Assembly (NCBI RefSeq): GCF_003076475.1
Contig: NZ_CP020919.1
Span: 62,001 to 126,000, forward strand
Length of the DNA stretch: 64,000 bases
Direction: 5' to 3'
DNA from: Flavobacterium kingsejongi
GTDB lineage: Bacteria > Bacteroidota > Bacteroidia > Flavobacteriales > Flavobacteriaceae
Shown: piece by piece, positions 35,868-45,599 of the stretch
Numbering within the stretch: position 1 is the stretch's first letter
Layout of the letters: each line of letters starts with the position of its first letter
The notes under the pieces: model-generated
The model's database searches: none
The model's input: the letters and a program-made list of their open reading frames with translations, nothing else
Told to the model about the DNA's origin: nothing
Position numbers and translations under genes: made by a program

Positions 35868-38675
35868 TTAATCCATCCAGCGTCTGGATTTGCGCTCTTT
35901 TCCTTTACCGCCAAACTTATCTAACTTGTAGGTCAAAGAGAACATCAGGTAGCGCTTTAATACGATGTTTTCCTCATCACGGATTGATGTTGCAGTAATT
36001 GTACGGGTAGCACTCTGGTTCTGGTTGAGTAAATCATACACTTTCACTTTAGCCAATAGTTTATCGCCTAAGAAATTATACCCCAAACTACTATTCCACA
36101 GGTAAAAGTCTTTCTTGAAACCATCGGCAATATTGGAATTGTAATTGTATCCGAAATCATTCCCAAAAACTACGTGTTTCGGCCAGTAGGTTGTCGTCTG
36201 GATGTTGAATTTATGCAGCACATTACTGGTCTTTTCCAATGTATAGTTGGTATATTGCGTATCGCTATACGTAAAATTATAGGTCGGGTTGATCGAGAAT
36301 AACTCTCCGTAATCGTAGTTAAAGCTCACTCTTGGCGTCAATCGGAGTGCCTTCGCATCAAACAGCTCCCCATTGGTATACCCTATACTTTTCGAATATC
36401 CGGCACTCAGTCCGATGCCAAATCTATAGGAGTGCGCCTCATGTTTTATCGACTTATTCCAATTCCCTCCGAACCAGGTAGAATACGATCCGGAAATATT
36501 CTCATAAGTTGTCGTTCTTTTTCGGCTTTCATCATATACCGTAGAAGATACTACCTGATTGTCATAGAATGTCCCTCCACCATACAGGCTGTATCCCGAC
36601 TTAGTTGCATAATCATAATCCCGGAAACTGATATAGGTATAATGGCTCTTGTTCGGATTTACATCAGGATTACCAATATAAGTATTCAAAGCATCCGATA
36701 AATCCTCTACTGGCAGAATCTGGTTTGCTGTTGGAAAATCGACAGTATAAGTATAATTTGCCCAAAGTGATTTCGATTTACTGAATCTGTAATTGATATA
36801 GGCATTGGCACTCGGCAGTACATAATCCTTATTCAGTACAGTTGCCTGCCCAAGATACAGGGAATTATTTTCAAATTTAGTAATGGATGTACCTGCTGAT
36901 ACCCCAAAATACATTTTGTTTTTTTCGATATTAATCCCAGCCGACGGTGTAACGGTATTTGTGGCTGATGACAAATAGTTGGACAATAAATCATTCCGGT
37001 CAGAATAGCTGCCACTCAACCCATCAAAATCGAAAGCGTTTTTATCGGTGATCGTTTTTTGCCTGTTGTATTCTACCGCTATTTTCAATCGTACCGAATC
37101 CACTATAGGTTCCATATATTCAAATGATGCCGAATAGGAATCTTTAATTCTACGGTTAAAAATAGTCTGGTTCCGGTTATCTTCACTTACCTCATCGATG
37201 ACCCCATCATTATCGGTATCCCGGAAAAAGGTAGTTGCCGAACGATTCAGGTTACTGGTTTCGTCTTTGCTATTTTCATTATCAAAACCTAAACTAATGG
37301 ATCTTCCTTTTCGTTTCAGGGTTTTAAAGTAATAAATCTGGTTACTGAAACTGGTATTATCGGTCTCATCAAATGTATTTGCACTACGCTCATTCAGCCT
37401 TAGTCCATTTTCATCTTCCGAAAACTCATTGGAATCACTCCTGAATTTTGAATTCGCCTTTACAAATTTTGGCGACAGGTAAATTGTAGACGTAGAATCA
37501 ATTTTATATTCAAAATTGGTATTGAAATTATGGGCGTATTTATCATCTACTGTTTGGGCATCCGATTCGGTCGTATAGTTTCCGCCCGGCAAAAGATTGA
37601 CCTGTCGGGTGCGGTTGGTATTTTTAGCATTGGCATCCGTATAGAAATAACTTCCGTTAAAATCCATATCTTTTATGAATTCATCGGCATAATTAAGCCC
37701 GACCATATTGGACTGGGTAATTCCTTTGCCCCCGCCAAAATTCATTCCGTTAATCCCAAAACTTCCATTATCAGAGGTATAAATGGAATTGTTCCGGCCA
37801 CCTCCCATACTATCAAAAATTTCATTCATCGAAAATCCTGTGGAATTGATATTATTGGAAGAAGCCAATATGCTTATTTTTTGTTTTCCTTTGAAATAGT
37901 TTGCCAACAGACTACTTTCATACCGGTCGTCGGTTCCATAACCGCCCATCACCTTTCCAAAGAATCCTTTGTTCTTGTCTTCGTCTATCGTCAGGTTGAT
38001 ACTGGCATTATTGGATGCTGCTTTCACTCCGGAAATTTCTTCTTTTTTGGTTTTAGAATCGGTTATCTGCACTTTATTAATGATGTCTGAAGGCAGGTTC
38101 TGGAGTGCAATCTTACCGTCTTTATCAAAAAAGGGCTTCCCATTTACCAATATCTGGTTTACTTCCTTTCCATTCACCGTAATTTTTCCATCACTATCAA
38201 TTTCTACACCGGGCAATTGTTTTAGCAACGCTTCAACATTGGCATCGGGACGTACTTTAAACGAGGAGGCATTGAATTCAAGTGTATCGTTTTTAATCCG
38301 AATCGGTGGTGCTTCACTTTTGATGATGACCTCATCCAGGTTGGTAGCTTCATCTTCCATCAGGATCTCCGCTGCATCAAGATTGGCATTCAGGTCGGGA
38401 TACCGCTTAACATAGGTTTTGTATCCTAAACTGGAAACCTTCAACAGTATCGGATTGGCCTGTTTACGGACTGAAATGGAAAAGCTTCCGTTTTTTTCGG
38501 TAATCGAATAATCGACTACAGCGGAATCTTTGACTGCAACAACATATACTGTGGCTGATTCGATGGGCTTGTTACCCTCTTTGCTGTGTACTTTCCCTTT
38601 GATCTGAAAGGAATTCTGGGAATAGGCACTACAACTTAATAGTACTAAAAGAAGCGTAAGGTGAAAACGTGGCAT
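35868..38675 (-). CDS. Outer-membrane beta-barrel protein of the TonB-receptor-like OMP_b-brl_3 type
   Basis: The protein has 935 residues: signal peptide (about 1-19), a carboxypeptidase-regulatory-like domain (about 24-110, KGKVHSKEGNKPIESATVYVV), a plug-like segment (about 125-215, with VEALLKQLPGVEIDSDGKI and ILVNGKPFFDKDGKIALQNLP), and a C-terminal barrel. Proteins of this kind are large outer-membrane barrels of Bacteroidota, cargo unknown. The N-terminus does not have a SusC signature, and no SusD gene is next to it. The end is basic (GKERKSRRWMD) rather than aromatic, which is normal for this subgroup. Confidence 0.9.
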   Translation of the reverse strand: MPRFHLTLLLVLLSCSAYSQNSFQIKGKVHSKEGNKPIESATVYVVAVKDSAVVDYSITEKNGSFSISVRKQANPILLKVSSLGYKTYVKRYPDLNANLDAAEILMEDEATNLDEVIIKSEAPPIRIKNDTLEFNASSFKVRPDANVEALLKQLPGVEIDSDGKITVNGKEVNQILVNGKPFFDKDGKIALQNLPSDIINKVQITDSKTKKEEISGVKAASNNASINLTIDEDKNKGFFGKVMGGYGTDDRYESSLLANYFKGKQKISILASSNNINSTGFSMNEIFDSMGGGRNNSIYTSDNGSFGINGMNFGGGKGITQSNMVGLNYADEFIKDMDFNGSYFYTDANAKNTNRTRQVNLLPGGNYTTESDAQTVDDKYAHNFNTNFEYKIDSTSTIYLSPKFVKANSKFRSDSNEFSEDENGLRLNERSANTFDETDNTSFSNQIYYFKTLKRKGRSISLGFDNENSKDETSNLNRSATTFFRDTDNDGVIDEVSEDNRNQTIFNRRIKDSYSASFEYMEPIVDSVRLKIAVEYNRQKTITDKNAFDFDGLSGSYSDRNDLLSNYLSSATNTVTPSAGINIEKNKMYFGVSAGTSITKFENNSLYLGQATVLNKDYVLPSANAYINYRFSKSKSLWANYTYTVDFPTANQILPVEDLSDALNTYIGNPDVNPNKSHYTYISFRDYDYATKSGYSLYGGGTFYDNQVVSSTVYDESRKRTTTYENISGSYSTWFGGNWNKSIKHEAHSYRFGIGLSAGYSKSIGYTNGELFDAKALRLTPRVSFNYDYGELFSINPTYNFTYSDTQYTNYTLEKTSNVLHKFNIQTTTYWPKHVVFGNDFGYNYNSNIADGFKKDFYLWNSSLGYNFLGDKLLAKVKVYDLLNQNQSATRTITATSIRDEENIVLKRYLMFSLTYKLDKFGGKGKERKSRRWMD

Positions 38676-38890
38676 AAAGTATAATTAACTGTTTTTGTTT
38701 ATTTAACAGCTAATTAACAGGATTATTATGTAGTACAAATTTATTTTAAAAAACATTTAACATATAAGAAGCTGAAATTGTTGTAAAAAACATCTTCTGG
38801 AGCTGTACTTCTGAAAAGTAATGTACCGCTACCCTACTTCAGCCTAAAAACATTCAGCCTAACAAATAAAAAAAACTGTCTACCATTATC

Positions 38891-39131
38891 GACAGCCTCC
38901 TGCACGTTCGCTGAGTCCGTCCACTGCAGTGGATAGCTTCCTGCACACTCGCTGAGTCCGTCCACTGCAGTGGATAGCTTCCTGCACACTCGCTGAGCCC
39001 GTCCACTGCAGTGGATAGCTTCCTGCACACTCGCTGAGCCTGTCCACTGCAGTGGATAGCTTCCTGCACACTCGCTGAGCCCGTCCACTGCAGTGGATAG
39101 CTTCCTGCACACTCGCTGGGTCCGTCCACTA
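38891..39131. repeat. 41-bp tandem repeat array with a 12-bp palindrome per unit
   Basis: Five 41-base units start at 38921, 38962, 39003, 39044 and 39085. A degenerate half unit precedes them (38891-38920) and a remnant follows (39126-39131). Each starts with the palindrome CCACTGCAGTGG and continues GATAGCTTCCTGCACACTCG, differing only in one to three bases near the end. The array lies in the 551-base gap between two minus-strand genes. All three minus-strand frames are open across it because the unit lacks stops and 41 is not a multiple of three, so open frames here are not evidence for coding. There are no spacers, so it is not CRISPR. Confidence 0.95.
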
Positions 39132-39160
39132 CTTTCAATGGGATGCTTTTTATGCAAAAT

Positions 39161-39203
39161 ACAAAAAACCCCCGATACATTTTAAAAATGCACCGGAGGT
39201 TTT
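39161..39203 (-). terminator. Terminator after the 771-residue protein gene
   Basis: On the minus strand AAAACCTCCGGTGCATTTT pairs imperfectly with AAAATGTATCGGGGGTTTT and ends in a T run, 24 bases past the stop at 39227. It also separates the array from the upstream gene. Confidence 0.75.
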
Positions 39204-39226
39204 GACCGTAATAATTAGTTTATGGT

Positions 39227-41542
39227 CTATTTGTAAGTACCTGCTTTCATTTGTGTAAGCACCTGTTTAATTTCTGAAAGAGTTTGTTCGTCCACATAGC
39301 GGTCTTCATTATAAGGACCACTGTTGTAGGATTCTGAAACCTGTACTGCCTTTTGCTGCGTTTTTATCGCTTCGGTAGTATTCCCGCCCTTATACAGCAA
39401 TTGCGCCAGGGTATCGAGGTAATACGGATTATCTTTACTAATGATCAAGGAAAGTTCCGACCAGTTTTGGGCTTTTTTTACATAACTGTCCAGTTCGGGG
39501 TGTGACACCACAAACCAGGCCGCATTATTCATCATCGTAGCAAACTGGTTTTTATATGAAGACCAATCAATATAGCCATTTCCTCCGTGCTCCTTATCAA
39601 CGGTATAAATTGCATCAATAGCGTTAATCACCCTGGTTTTATCATCAAAATTACTGGTAACAAACCCCTCAAAAGCATTCAGGTAGTGCTCTTGAGTTTC
39701 ACTATTTTCAGCATAGGTATTCAGTGCACTGAAATAGGCTACTGCAAAAGAATTCTTGTTACTGGTTTTAGCAAAATACTGGTTTACGAGTGTTAATGCT
39801 CTCTCCTGGTACTCTGTTGCTTTTTCATAATCGGACATGGAATAGAGTATCCTTTGAAAAACATCCTGGACATTTCGATATACACCTGTAGTCTCCTGTT
39901 TTCCTGATTTCTCATTTTCTTCAATCTGTGGCAGGAATTTCAACAGGTACTCTGCAACTGCAAAGCCGGACTGATCGGATTGCACCTCATCTTCTCCAAA
40001 AATAACTTTGGCATAGCCATTGCCATCCAATTCATTTTTCAGAATGGCAACATACGTAAAATCGGGTTTAGTGTCCGACTGATGCGTTTGTACCAGTTTC
40101 TGAAACAATACCGCCAACTCGTCTTTGGTTAGTTTAAAATCCTGTTCAGAAGCCACTTTTTCCCCTAAATCATTATAGGTCACCTGTACATACGGACCAT
40201 CATACGGATCTGAATCGGTAACTGCTTTAAAAAAAGACTGAAGTTCCTGCGTGGAATATTTTCCGGATTTTAATTTCACCGCCAATGCATTAATCTGATG
40301 GTGTGCTGTAATCTGCTTGTAGTAATCGTTAGTAGAAGTCAGTTTATACCGTACATCCAATACCGCATCGCCGGTGGCCTGCGTTATAAGCTCTCCCTTA
40401 TCATTTACAATCAGCAATGCCGGAAAACTTTTGACCTTAAATGCCTCAATTGTTTTTTTGTCTTTTGCAGTTGCCAAATAATAATCAAACTTATTGATTT
40501 CCTTTAACCTTTCGGCATCGCCATAGCTTGAATATGTAAGGTTGCTACGGATCTCTTTGATAAAGGCATCAAAATCTTTTTGTGCATCTGGATTTTTACT
40601 ATCGGCATATACCACCAGGAGTTTACCGGATTTTTTAGCCTGCTTTAGTGCTGCTGCATAATTTTTGGCCATCGGTAGCTCTACTAATTTTTCTTCGGCA
40701 GCATCACCCGAAACTGTAGCATCGGTAGCTACTGTATAAGCATCATAGTCCTGAACCGGTTTTCCAGGGTAGGTCCAATTGGCAATTACTTTTTCTTCGG
40801 ATACCGGCAATTGTCCCGCATTGGAATTCGCCTCAGTTGCAGTCCCAGATTCTGATTCTGGTACAAGTGTCATGGTCAGTTTATCTTTTCCTTCACCTAC
40901 CCTATAAGAGCTGGTTTCTTTGTCATAATAAAATTTAACCGTTACGGGCTTTGAAGTGTAGGCATTAAAATCAATTGCAACTTCCGAAACTGTTGCTGGA
41001 ATTGCGTATTTAAATAACGTTGCTTTCCCGTCATAGTCATCTTCTCTTACCAACACCAACGATTCCGTGGCATCGATTTCAAAAACAACGGGAGCAGCAA
41101 GACTCTCATCCGAGTCTGAATCAGATGGAGTCGGCATATATTCCGACAGGCTTTTAAACTTTTCTGACAAGGCACCTTTACCAAGGGTACCGATAAAGAT
41201 TTTGTCTTTACTGTAATAGAATCCTCCATACGAATTCATTGTCACTTGTATCTTTCCGTTTGTGCGTGGTGATTCCTTAGTTTTTACTTCAAAAGTGGAC
41301 CGCTGGTTTTCTCCAAACAACGCAAAGCTGATCGTATCTTTGGCTTTTACATATTTGCCATAAGCAGCGACAAATTCATATTGTCCATCTTTAAGAAAGC
41401 GGAGTTTAAATTTTTCTTTTCCGGAGCTTGCGATAAAAGTAGTTCCTTCGACGGGCAATGACTGCGCTGCAGCAGATTGCATCCCCATAAAAGTCGCAAC
41501 AGTGGCAAGTAGGATTCCTGTAGTGTAGTTTTTTCTTTTCAT
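39227..41542 (-). CDS. Secreted protein with thioredoxin-like and TPR-like regions, function unknown
   Basis: The protein has 771 residues with a signal peptide (about 1-26, SAAAQ). The first 240 residues are beta-rich with a poly Ser/Asp stretch (PTPSDSDSDES). From about 290 to 400 comes a thioredoxin-fold-like part (YAAALKQAKKSGKLLVVYADSK to KSFPALLIVNDKGELI), though no CxxC is visible. The rest is helical with TPR-like endings (YLDTLAQLLYKGGNTTEAIKTQQKAV). I do not recognise a named family. It stands alone between two minus-strand genes; der lies 110 bases upstream. Confidence 0.75.
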   Translation of the reverse strand: MKRKNYTTGILLATVATFMGMQSAAAQSLPVEGTTFIASSGKEKFKLRFLKDGQYEFVAAYGKYVKAKDTISFALFGENQRSTFEVKTKESPRTNGKIQVTMNSYGGFYYSKDKIFIGTLGKGALSEKFKSLSEYMPTPSDSDSDESLAAPVVFEIDATESLVLVREDDYDGKATLFKYAIPATVSEVAIDFNAYTSKPVTVKFYYDKETSSYRVGEGKDKLTMTLVPESESGTATEANSNAGQLPVSEEKVIANWTYPGKPVQDYDAYTVATDATVSGDAAEEKLVELPMAKNYAAALKQAKKSGKLLVVYADSKNPDAQKDFDAFIKEIRSNLTYSSYGDAERLKEINKFDYYLATAKDKKTIEAFKVKSFPALLIVNDKGELITQATGDAVLDVRYKLTSTNDYYKQITAHHQINALAVKLKSGKYSTQELQSFFKAVTDSDPYDGPYVQVTYNDLGEKVASEQDFKLTKDELAVLFQKLVQTHQSDTKPDFTYVAILKNELDGNGYAKVIFGEDEVQSDQSGFAVAEYLLKFLPQIEENEKSGKQETTGVYRNVQDVFQRILYSMSDYEKATEYQERALTLVNQYFAKTSNKNSFAVAYFSALNTYAENSETQEHYLNAFEGFVTSNFDDKTRVINAIDAIYTVDKEHGGNGYIDWSSYKNQFATMMNNAAWFVVSHPELDSYVKKAQNWSELSLIISKDNPYYLDTLAQLLYKGGNTTEAIKTQQKAVQVSESYNSGPYNEDRYVDEQTLSEIKQVLTQMKAGTYK

Positions 41543-41652
41543 ATACTGTAAGCTTTAAAATAAATGCAATACGATTGGGTTTTTCATTTACAAAAAAAGC
41601 AAAATCCAAGGAATGAATTTTGCTTTTTCTATATAAATATATTGTAATTTTT

Positions 41653-42963
41653 TTATTTCTCTCTGATGTAAATCTCGATAGGCACTCCTGAAAAGTCCCA
41701 ATGTTCCCGGATTTTGTTTTCAAGAAAACGCTTATACGCTTCTTTTACATACTGTGGAAGATTGGCAAAGAATACAAATTGCGGGGTTGGTGTTGGCAAC
41801 TGCATGCAATATTTAATCTTTACATATTTCCCTTTCAATGCTGGTGGTGGGTAATTTTCAATAACCTTAAGCATGTAGTCGTTGAATTTTGAAGTCGAAA
41901 TACGTTGCTTTCTATTTTCGTGTACCTTAACGGTTTCCTCCAATGCTTTCAACAAACGTTGTTTTGTCAGTGCAGAAACGAAAAGAATAGGCACATCCGT
42001 AAAAGGCTGTAATTGCTCTCTGATTTTCACTTCATAATCTTTAGTAGACATCGTATCTTTCTCTACCAAATCCCATTTATTCACTAAAATCACTACTCCT
42101 TTTCTGTTTTTTTCAGCCAGCCAGAAGATACTCTGATCCTGTCCTTCAAAACCACGGGTAGCATCGATAATCAGGATACAAACATCAGCATGCTCAATAG
42201 CCCTAACCGAACGCATTACGGAATAAAACTCTAAATCTTCTTTTACTTTTGCTTTTCTACGGATTCCGGCAGTATCTACCAGGTTAAATTCAAACCCAAA
42301 ACGGTCAAATTTGGTATCGATAGAATCTCGTGTGGTCCCGGCAATATCGGTAACGATATAACGGTCTTTCCCGATCAGTGCGTTAATAAAACTGGATTTA
42401 CCAGCATTTGGCCTTCCCACAACTGCAAAACGTGGCAATTCCAATTCTTCCTGAGTTGGTTCTGGTTTTTCCGGAAATGCATCAATTAATGCATCCAGCA
42501 AATCCCCAGTTCCACTTCCTGAGATACTGGCGAAAGTATAATAATCCCCTATTCCAAGATTGTAAAATTCTAAGGCATCCTTTTCACGCATGGCGTTGTC
42601 TACCTTATTTACAGCAAGTAATACCGGCTTGGTAACCTTACGCAATAATTTCGCAACGGTTTCATCCATCGGTGTAATTCCTTCTTCGACATCGACAACG
42701 AAAATAATAACGTCAGCTTCATCAATAGCCAGTTCTACCTGTTTTCTGATTTCTCCTTCGAAAATATCATCTGAACCTTTGATGTAACCACCAGTATCGA
42801 TTACCGAAAATTCCTTTCCATTCCATTCGCTTTTTCCATAGTTACGGTCACGGGTTACCCCGCTTACAGAATCTACTATAGCTTCTCTTCTTTGTATCAA
42901 TCTGTTAAAAAGAGTTGACTTTCCTACATTGGGCCTTCCTACAATGGCAACGATATTGTTCAT
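41653..42963 (-). CDS. der: Ribosome-associated GTPase Der (EngA)
   Basis: The protein has 436 residues and two tandem GTPase domains: [14 protein letters not shown] with NKVD, and [14 protein letters not shown] with NKWD, each with a DTAG/DTGG switch region. The C-terminal KH-like domain holds [20 protein letters not shown]. Der is needed for maturation of the 50S ribosomal subunit. Length and layout are typical. CAAATGTA (42985-42992), a reversed TAnnTTTG box, lies 22 bases upstream of the start. Confidence 0.97.
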   Translation of the reverse strand: MNNIVAIVGRPNVGKSTLFNRLIQRREAIVDSVSGVTRDRNYGKSEWNGKEFSVIDTGGYIKGSDDIFEGEIRKQVELAIDEADVIIFVVDVEEGITPMDETVAKLLRKVTKPVLLAVNKVDNAMREKDALEFYNLGIGDYYTFASISGSGTGDLLDALIDAFPEKPEPTQEELELPRFAVVGRPNAGKSSFINALIGKDRYIVTDIAGTTRDSIDTKFDRFGFEFNLVDTAGIRRKAKVKEDLEFYSVMRSVRAIEHADVCILIIDATRGFEGQDQSIFWLAEKNRKGVVILVNKWDLVEKDTMSTKDYEVKIREQLQPFTDVPILFVSALTKQRLLKALEETVKVHENRKQRISTSKFNDYMLKVIENYPPPALKGKYVKIKYCMQLPTPTPQFVFFANLPQYVKEAYKRFLENKIREHWDFSGVPIEIYIREK

Positions 42964-43180
42964 AATGCTTTTTCAAATATTTTGCAAATGTAGTGTTTTC
43001 GAAGGATTTTTTGTATTATTTTTTCGATATATCCACAATTACCACTACAAGAATGGCTATCTCTCATCTTATTACAACTAAAAACAAGCTTTTTAAAACG
43101 CTATTAGCGACCGTATTTTACCAGCCCACTCCCCGTTATCTTACAACAAAAGCTCTTCGCTTTTGAATTCAAGAAAACAG

Positions 43181-43419
43181 TTATACCAGCATAGCAAGCA
43201 GGCATAATATAGCGATAATCGCCAGGGACCATAAAATCCTAATTACGATTTTCATCGCGCTGCAAGGCGTGTTCCCTATCAATTTCCCATTTTTTCCATT
43301 CACATAAAAATGATATCGTTTGTCTTTGTACTGATAGGTACTCACATAGACTGGCAATTAGGATGTGCTTGAATTGGATGTCGTAGCAATTCGTTTCATA
43401 GGTATCAACAATCTGGCAC
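43181..43419 (-). pseudogene. Frameshifted C-terminal remnant of a zinc-ribbon/PriA-like protein
   Basis: Two short minus-strand frames join if one base is removed. The first reads QIVDTYETNCYDIQFKHIL. The second reads PVYVSTYQYKDKRYHFYVNG and ends in a hydrophobic helix (LWSLAIIAILCLLAMLV) with a stop at 43183-43181. The join site contains CTAATTGCCA, where deletion of one A restores Leu-Leu-Pro. The phrase PVYVSTYQYKDKRYHFYVNG is typical of the last domain of the large PriA-like zinc-ribbon membrane proteins of Bacteroidota. No ATG-led upstream part is found, so this is a remnant. The family match is from memory. Confidence 0.55.
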
Positions 43420-43540
43420 TTCCTGAATTAAAAATTAATTCTCAAACACTTAGCAGTGCCTCAAAATATGTTTAACTATTTGTTAGTATTCTACGAATGG
43501 TATATTTATTAATTTTAGGGCTGTTATTTCGCCATCCTCT

Positions 43541-44038
43541 ATGAATCTTGAAAACAATATAAAACTCAGGCAGCAATTTGAACGATTTTCGTTACAATCT
43601 GCTGCAGCTATAAAATCAGTTTCGGAAATCCTCAAGAACAAGTATGATCCGGATTATAAAATTAATTCTGTCGGAAAATATATTTGGTTAAGTATGGGAC
43701 TTCGCAAGCGGGAATATTGGTCTCCTACCTTACGGCTGGAGCTTCTGGAAGAGAACGACAATCGCACTACCATAAAAATCCTTTACGGGCCTGACCCAAT
43801 ACTTTGGGCTATTTTTGTGGCCATCCACTTTATACTGATCCTTATTTCCATCATTTTTGCTATCATCATTATTTCCAAATGGCGTGCCGGCCTCCCTATC
43901 GCCTTTGATGCCTTTGTTATTTTTGTCTGCATCAATATCTGGCTGCTCTTATATTGTATCGGCAGGCTCAACAAACGAAAAGGCAGCGCACAGCTACAAC
44001 AACTCATGACGATAATGGAAAAAATAATTACCCCTTAA
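43541..44038 (+). CDS. Two-helix membrane protein, function unknown
   Basis: The protein has 165 residues. A soluble N-terminal part (LENNIKLRQQFERFSLQS to RTTIKILYGPD) is followed by two hydrophobic helices (about 88-112 and 121-141) and a short basic end. I recognise no family. It lies alone between a pseudogene and the era terminator, in an area with gene decay, but the frame is intact with a plausible start. Confidence 0.55.
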   Translation: MNLENNIKLRQQFERFSLQSAAAIKSVSEILKNKYDPDYKINSVGKYIWLSMGLRKREYWSPTLRLELLEENDNRTTIKILYGPDPILWAIFVAIHFILILISIIFAIIIISKWRAGLPIAFDAFVIFVCINIWLLLYCIGRLNKRKGSAQLQQLMTIMEKIITP

Positions 44039-44064
44039 TTCCAATACTGCATTCCGCATAACAG

Positions 44065-44100
44065 AAAAACCCCTGAATAGTAAACTATCCAGGGGTTTTT
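44065..44100. terminator. Bidirectional terminator between the 43541 gene and era
   Basis: AAAAACCCCTG-[A]-ATAG / CTAT-CC-AGGGGTTTTT forms a strong hairpin with A and T runs on its two sides, between convergent stops at 44038 and 44122. Confidence 0.9.
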
Positions 44101-44121
44101 CGTAATCTAAAATGATGTTTT

Positions 44122-45006
44122 TTATTTATTGTTATACCCAAAGCGGCGCAACTGATTCGAATTGCTTCTCCAGTTCTTATTTACTTTGACATACATTTCG
44201 ATGTGAATTTGTTTTCCAAAGAATTTCTCCAGATCGGCACGTGCCTCAATACCTACTTTTTTAAGCGCTGCTCCTTTATGCCCGATGATGATTCCTTTTT
44301 GGGTATCACGCTCCACCATAATCAGCGAGCGGATGCGGATGATATTCTCATCTTCAAAAAACTCTTCGGTTTCAATTTCTACTGCATACGGAATTTCTTT
44401 ACTGTAGTTCAGTAATATTTTCTCCCTGATTGTTTCATTTACGAAAAAGCGTTCCGGTTTATCCGTTAAAGTGTCCTTAGGATAAAAAGGTGGCGAAAGT
44501 GGCAACAGGTCAATGATACGGGAAAAAACTTCCGGCACATTGAAATTCTCCAGGGCCGAGATCGGAAAAATCTCTGCATTCGGTACTTTTTCAGCCCAAA
44601 ATGCAACCTGCTCTTCCAGTTTTTCCTGATTGGAAGTATCAATTTTATTCAGCAGCAGCAATACCGGAATTTTGGCATTGATAATTTTATTAAAGAAGGC
44701 CTCATCTTTCAGATTCTGCTCCCCAATCTCTACCATATATATCAGGATATCGGCATCTTCAAAAGCGGATTTCACAAAATCCATCATTGAAGCCTGCAAT
44801 TCGTAAGCTGGCTTTATGATACCGGGTGTATCCGAAAGGATCACCTGGAAATCCTCGCCATTCACAATCCCTAATATCCTGTGTCGGGTTGTTTGTGCTT
44901 TAGACGTGATTATAGACAGCCTTTCTCCGACGAAGGCATTCATGAGTGTGGATTTTCCAACGTTTGGATTCCCGATTATATTAACAAAACCTGCTTTGTG
45001 TGACAT
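44122..45006 (-). CDS. era: GTPase Era
   Basis: The protein has 294 residues: one GTPase domain ([24 protein letters not shown]) and a C-terminal KH domain (GIIIGHKGAALKKVGIEAR), the classic Era layout. Era binds the 3' end of 16S rRNA and acts in 30S assembly. CAAAGGTA (45026-45033), a reversed TAnnTTTG box, lies 20 bases upstream. The divergent tRNA genes begin about 120 bases away. Confidence 0.97.
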   Translation of the reverse strand: MSHKAGFVNIIGNPNVGKSTLMNAFVGERLSIITSKAQTTRHRILGIVNGEDFQVILSDTPGIIKPAYELQASMMDFVKSAFEDADILIYMVEIGEQNLKDEAFFNKIINAKIPVLLLLNKIDTSNQEKLEEQVAFWAEKVPNAEIFPISALENFNVPEVFSRIIDLLPLSPPFYPKDTLTDKPERFFVNETIREKILLNYSKEIPYAVEIETEEFFEDENIIRIRSLIMVERDTQKGIIIGHKGAALKKVGIEARADLEKFFGKQIHIEMYVKVNKNWRSNSNQLRRFGYNNK

Positions 45007-45078
45007 TTAAAAAATATTTATCCTGCAAAGGTAATCATATCAGGTCAATAGAAGAAATAAAATATTTTTTTCATTTTT

Positions 45079-45112
45079 TTGTTGCAGAAGTCAATATTAG
45101 ACGTATCTTTGC
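45079..45112 (+). promoter_or_regulatory. Promoter of tRNA-fMet copy 1
   Basis: TTTG (45079-45082) is followed after 22 bases by TATCTTTG (45105-45112), 11 bases before the tRNA. This is a clean match to the Bacteroidota promoter consensus. Copy 2 has the identical -7 box TATCTTTG at 45255-45262 at nearly the same distance. Confidence 0.75.
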
Positions 45113-45123
45113 ACCCGAAACAT

Positions 45124-45196
<73 letters not shown>

Positions 45197-45202
45197 CTAC
45201 CG

Positions 45203-45238
45203 AAACCATTAATGCAAGTTAGTGGTTTTATTTTTTTT
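45203..45238 (+). terminator. Terminator after tRNA-fMet copy 1
   Basis: AAACCATTAA pairs with TTAGTGGTTT (one G-T pair), followed by a long T run, 6 bases past the tRNA end. Confidence 0.8.
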
Positions 45239-45254
45239 ATAGCAGAAATTGTTA

Positions 45255-45262
45255 TATCTTTG
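45255..45262 (+). promoter_or_regulatory. -7 box of tRNA-fMet copy 2
   Basis: TATCTTTG fits TAnnTTTG and lies 10 bases before the second tRNA, as at copy 1. A clear TTTG partner upstream is not seen. Confidence 0.55.
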
Positions 45263-45272
45263 TATCCTATAT

Positions 45273-45340
<68 letters not shown>

Positions 45341-45345
<5 letters not shown>

Positions 45346-45390
45346 CTAAGTAAAACCATCAAAGCAATTTGATGGTTTTTTTATTTTTAT
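45341..45390 (+). repeat. Direct repeat 1 (att-like), tRNA 3' end plus terminator
   Basis: Starting with CGCTACTAAGTAAAACCATC, the last bases of tRNA copy 2 and its terminator (AAACCATCAAA ... TTTGATGGTTTTTTT) recur at 48495-48544 with about two mismatches over 49 bases. Such a copy of a tRNA 3' end marks one boundary of an integrated element. The hairpin doubles as the tRNA terminator. Confidence 0.8.
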
Positions 45391-45599
45391 TACTTTCCTT
45401 AATTCTTGAATATCGAAATCAAACTAAAAAAACCTGGTCGGCATTTTATCTATCACCTCGATAATATGTATGCTATTCTTAACACAATTTAGTGTAAGAC
45501 GCTTCATAATATTATAACAACCCTCAATAACTGGCTACATATTTGAATCCTTCCCATCGCTACGAGAATAAATAAAAAACCTGATAAAATTATTATTTT

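Noticed and set aside
38891..39131. Possible CRISPR array
   Set aside because: The units are directly adjacent without unique spacers and no cas genes are in the window.
38834..39180. Three overlapping minus-strand open frames of 74-108 codons with repeated phrases such as CRKLSTAV
   Set aside because: They arise because the 41-base repeat lacks stop codons in every minus frame; there is no consistent frame, leader or start site.
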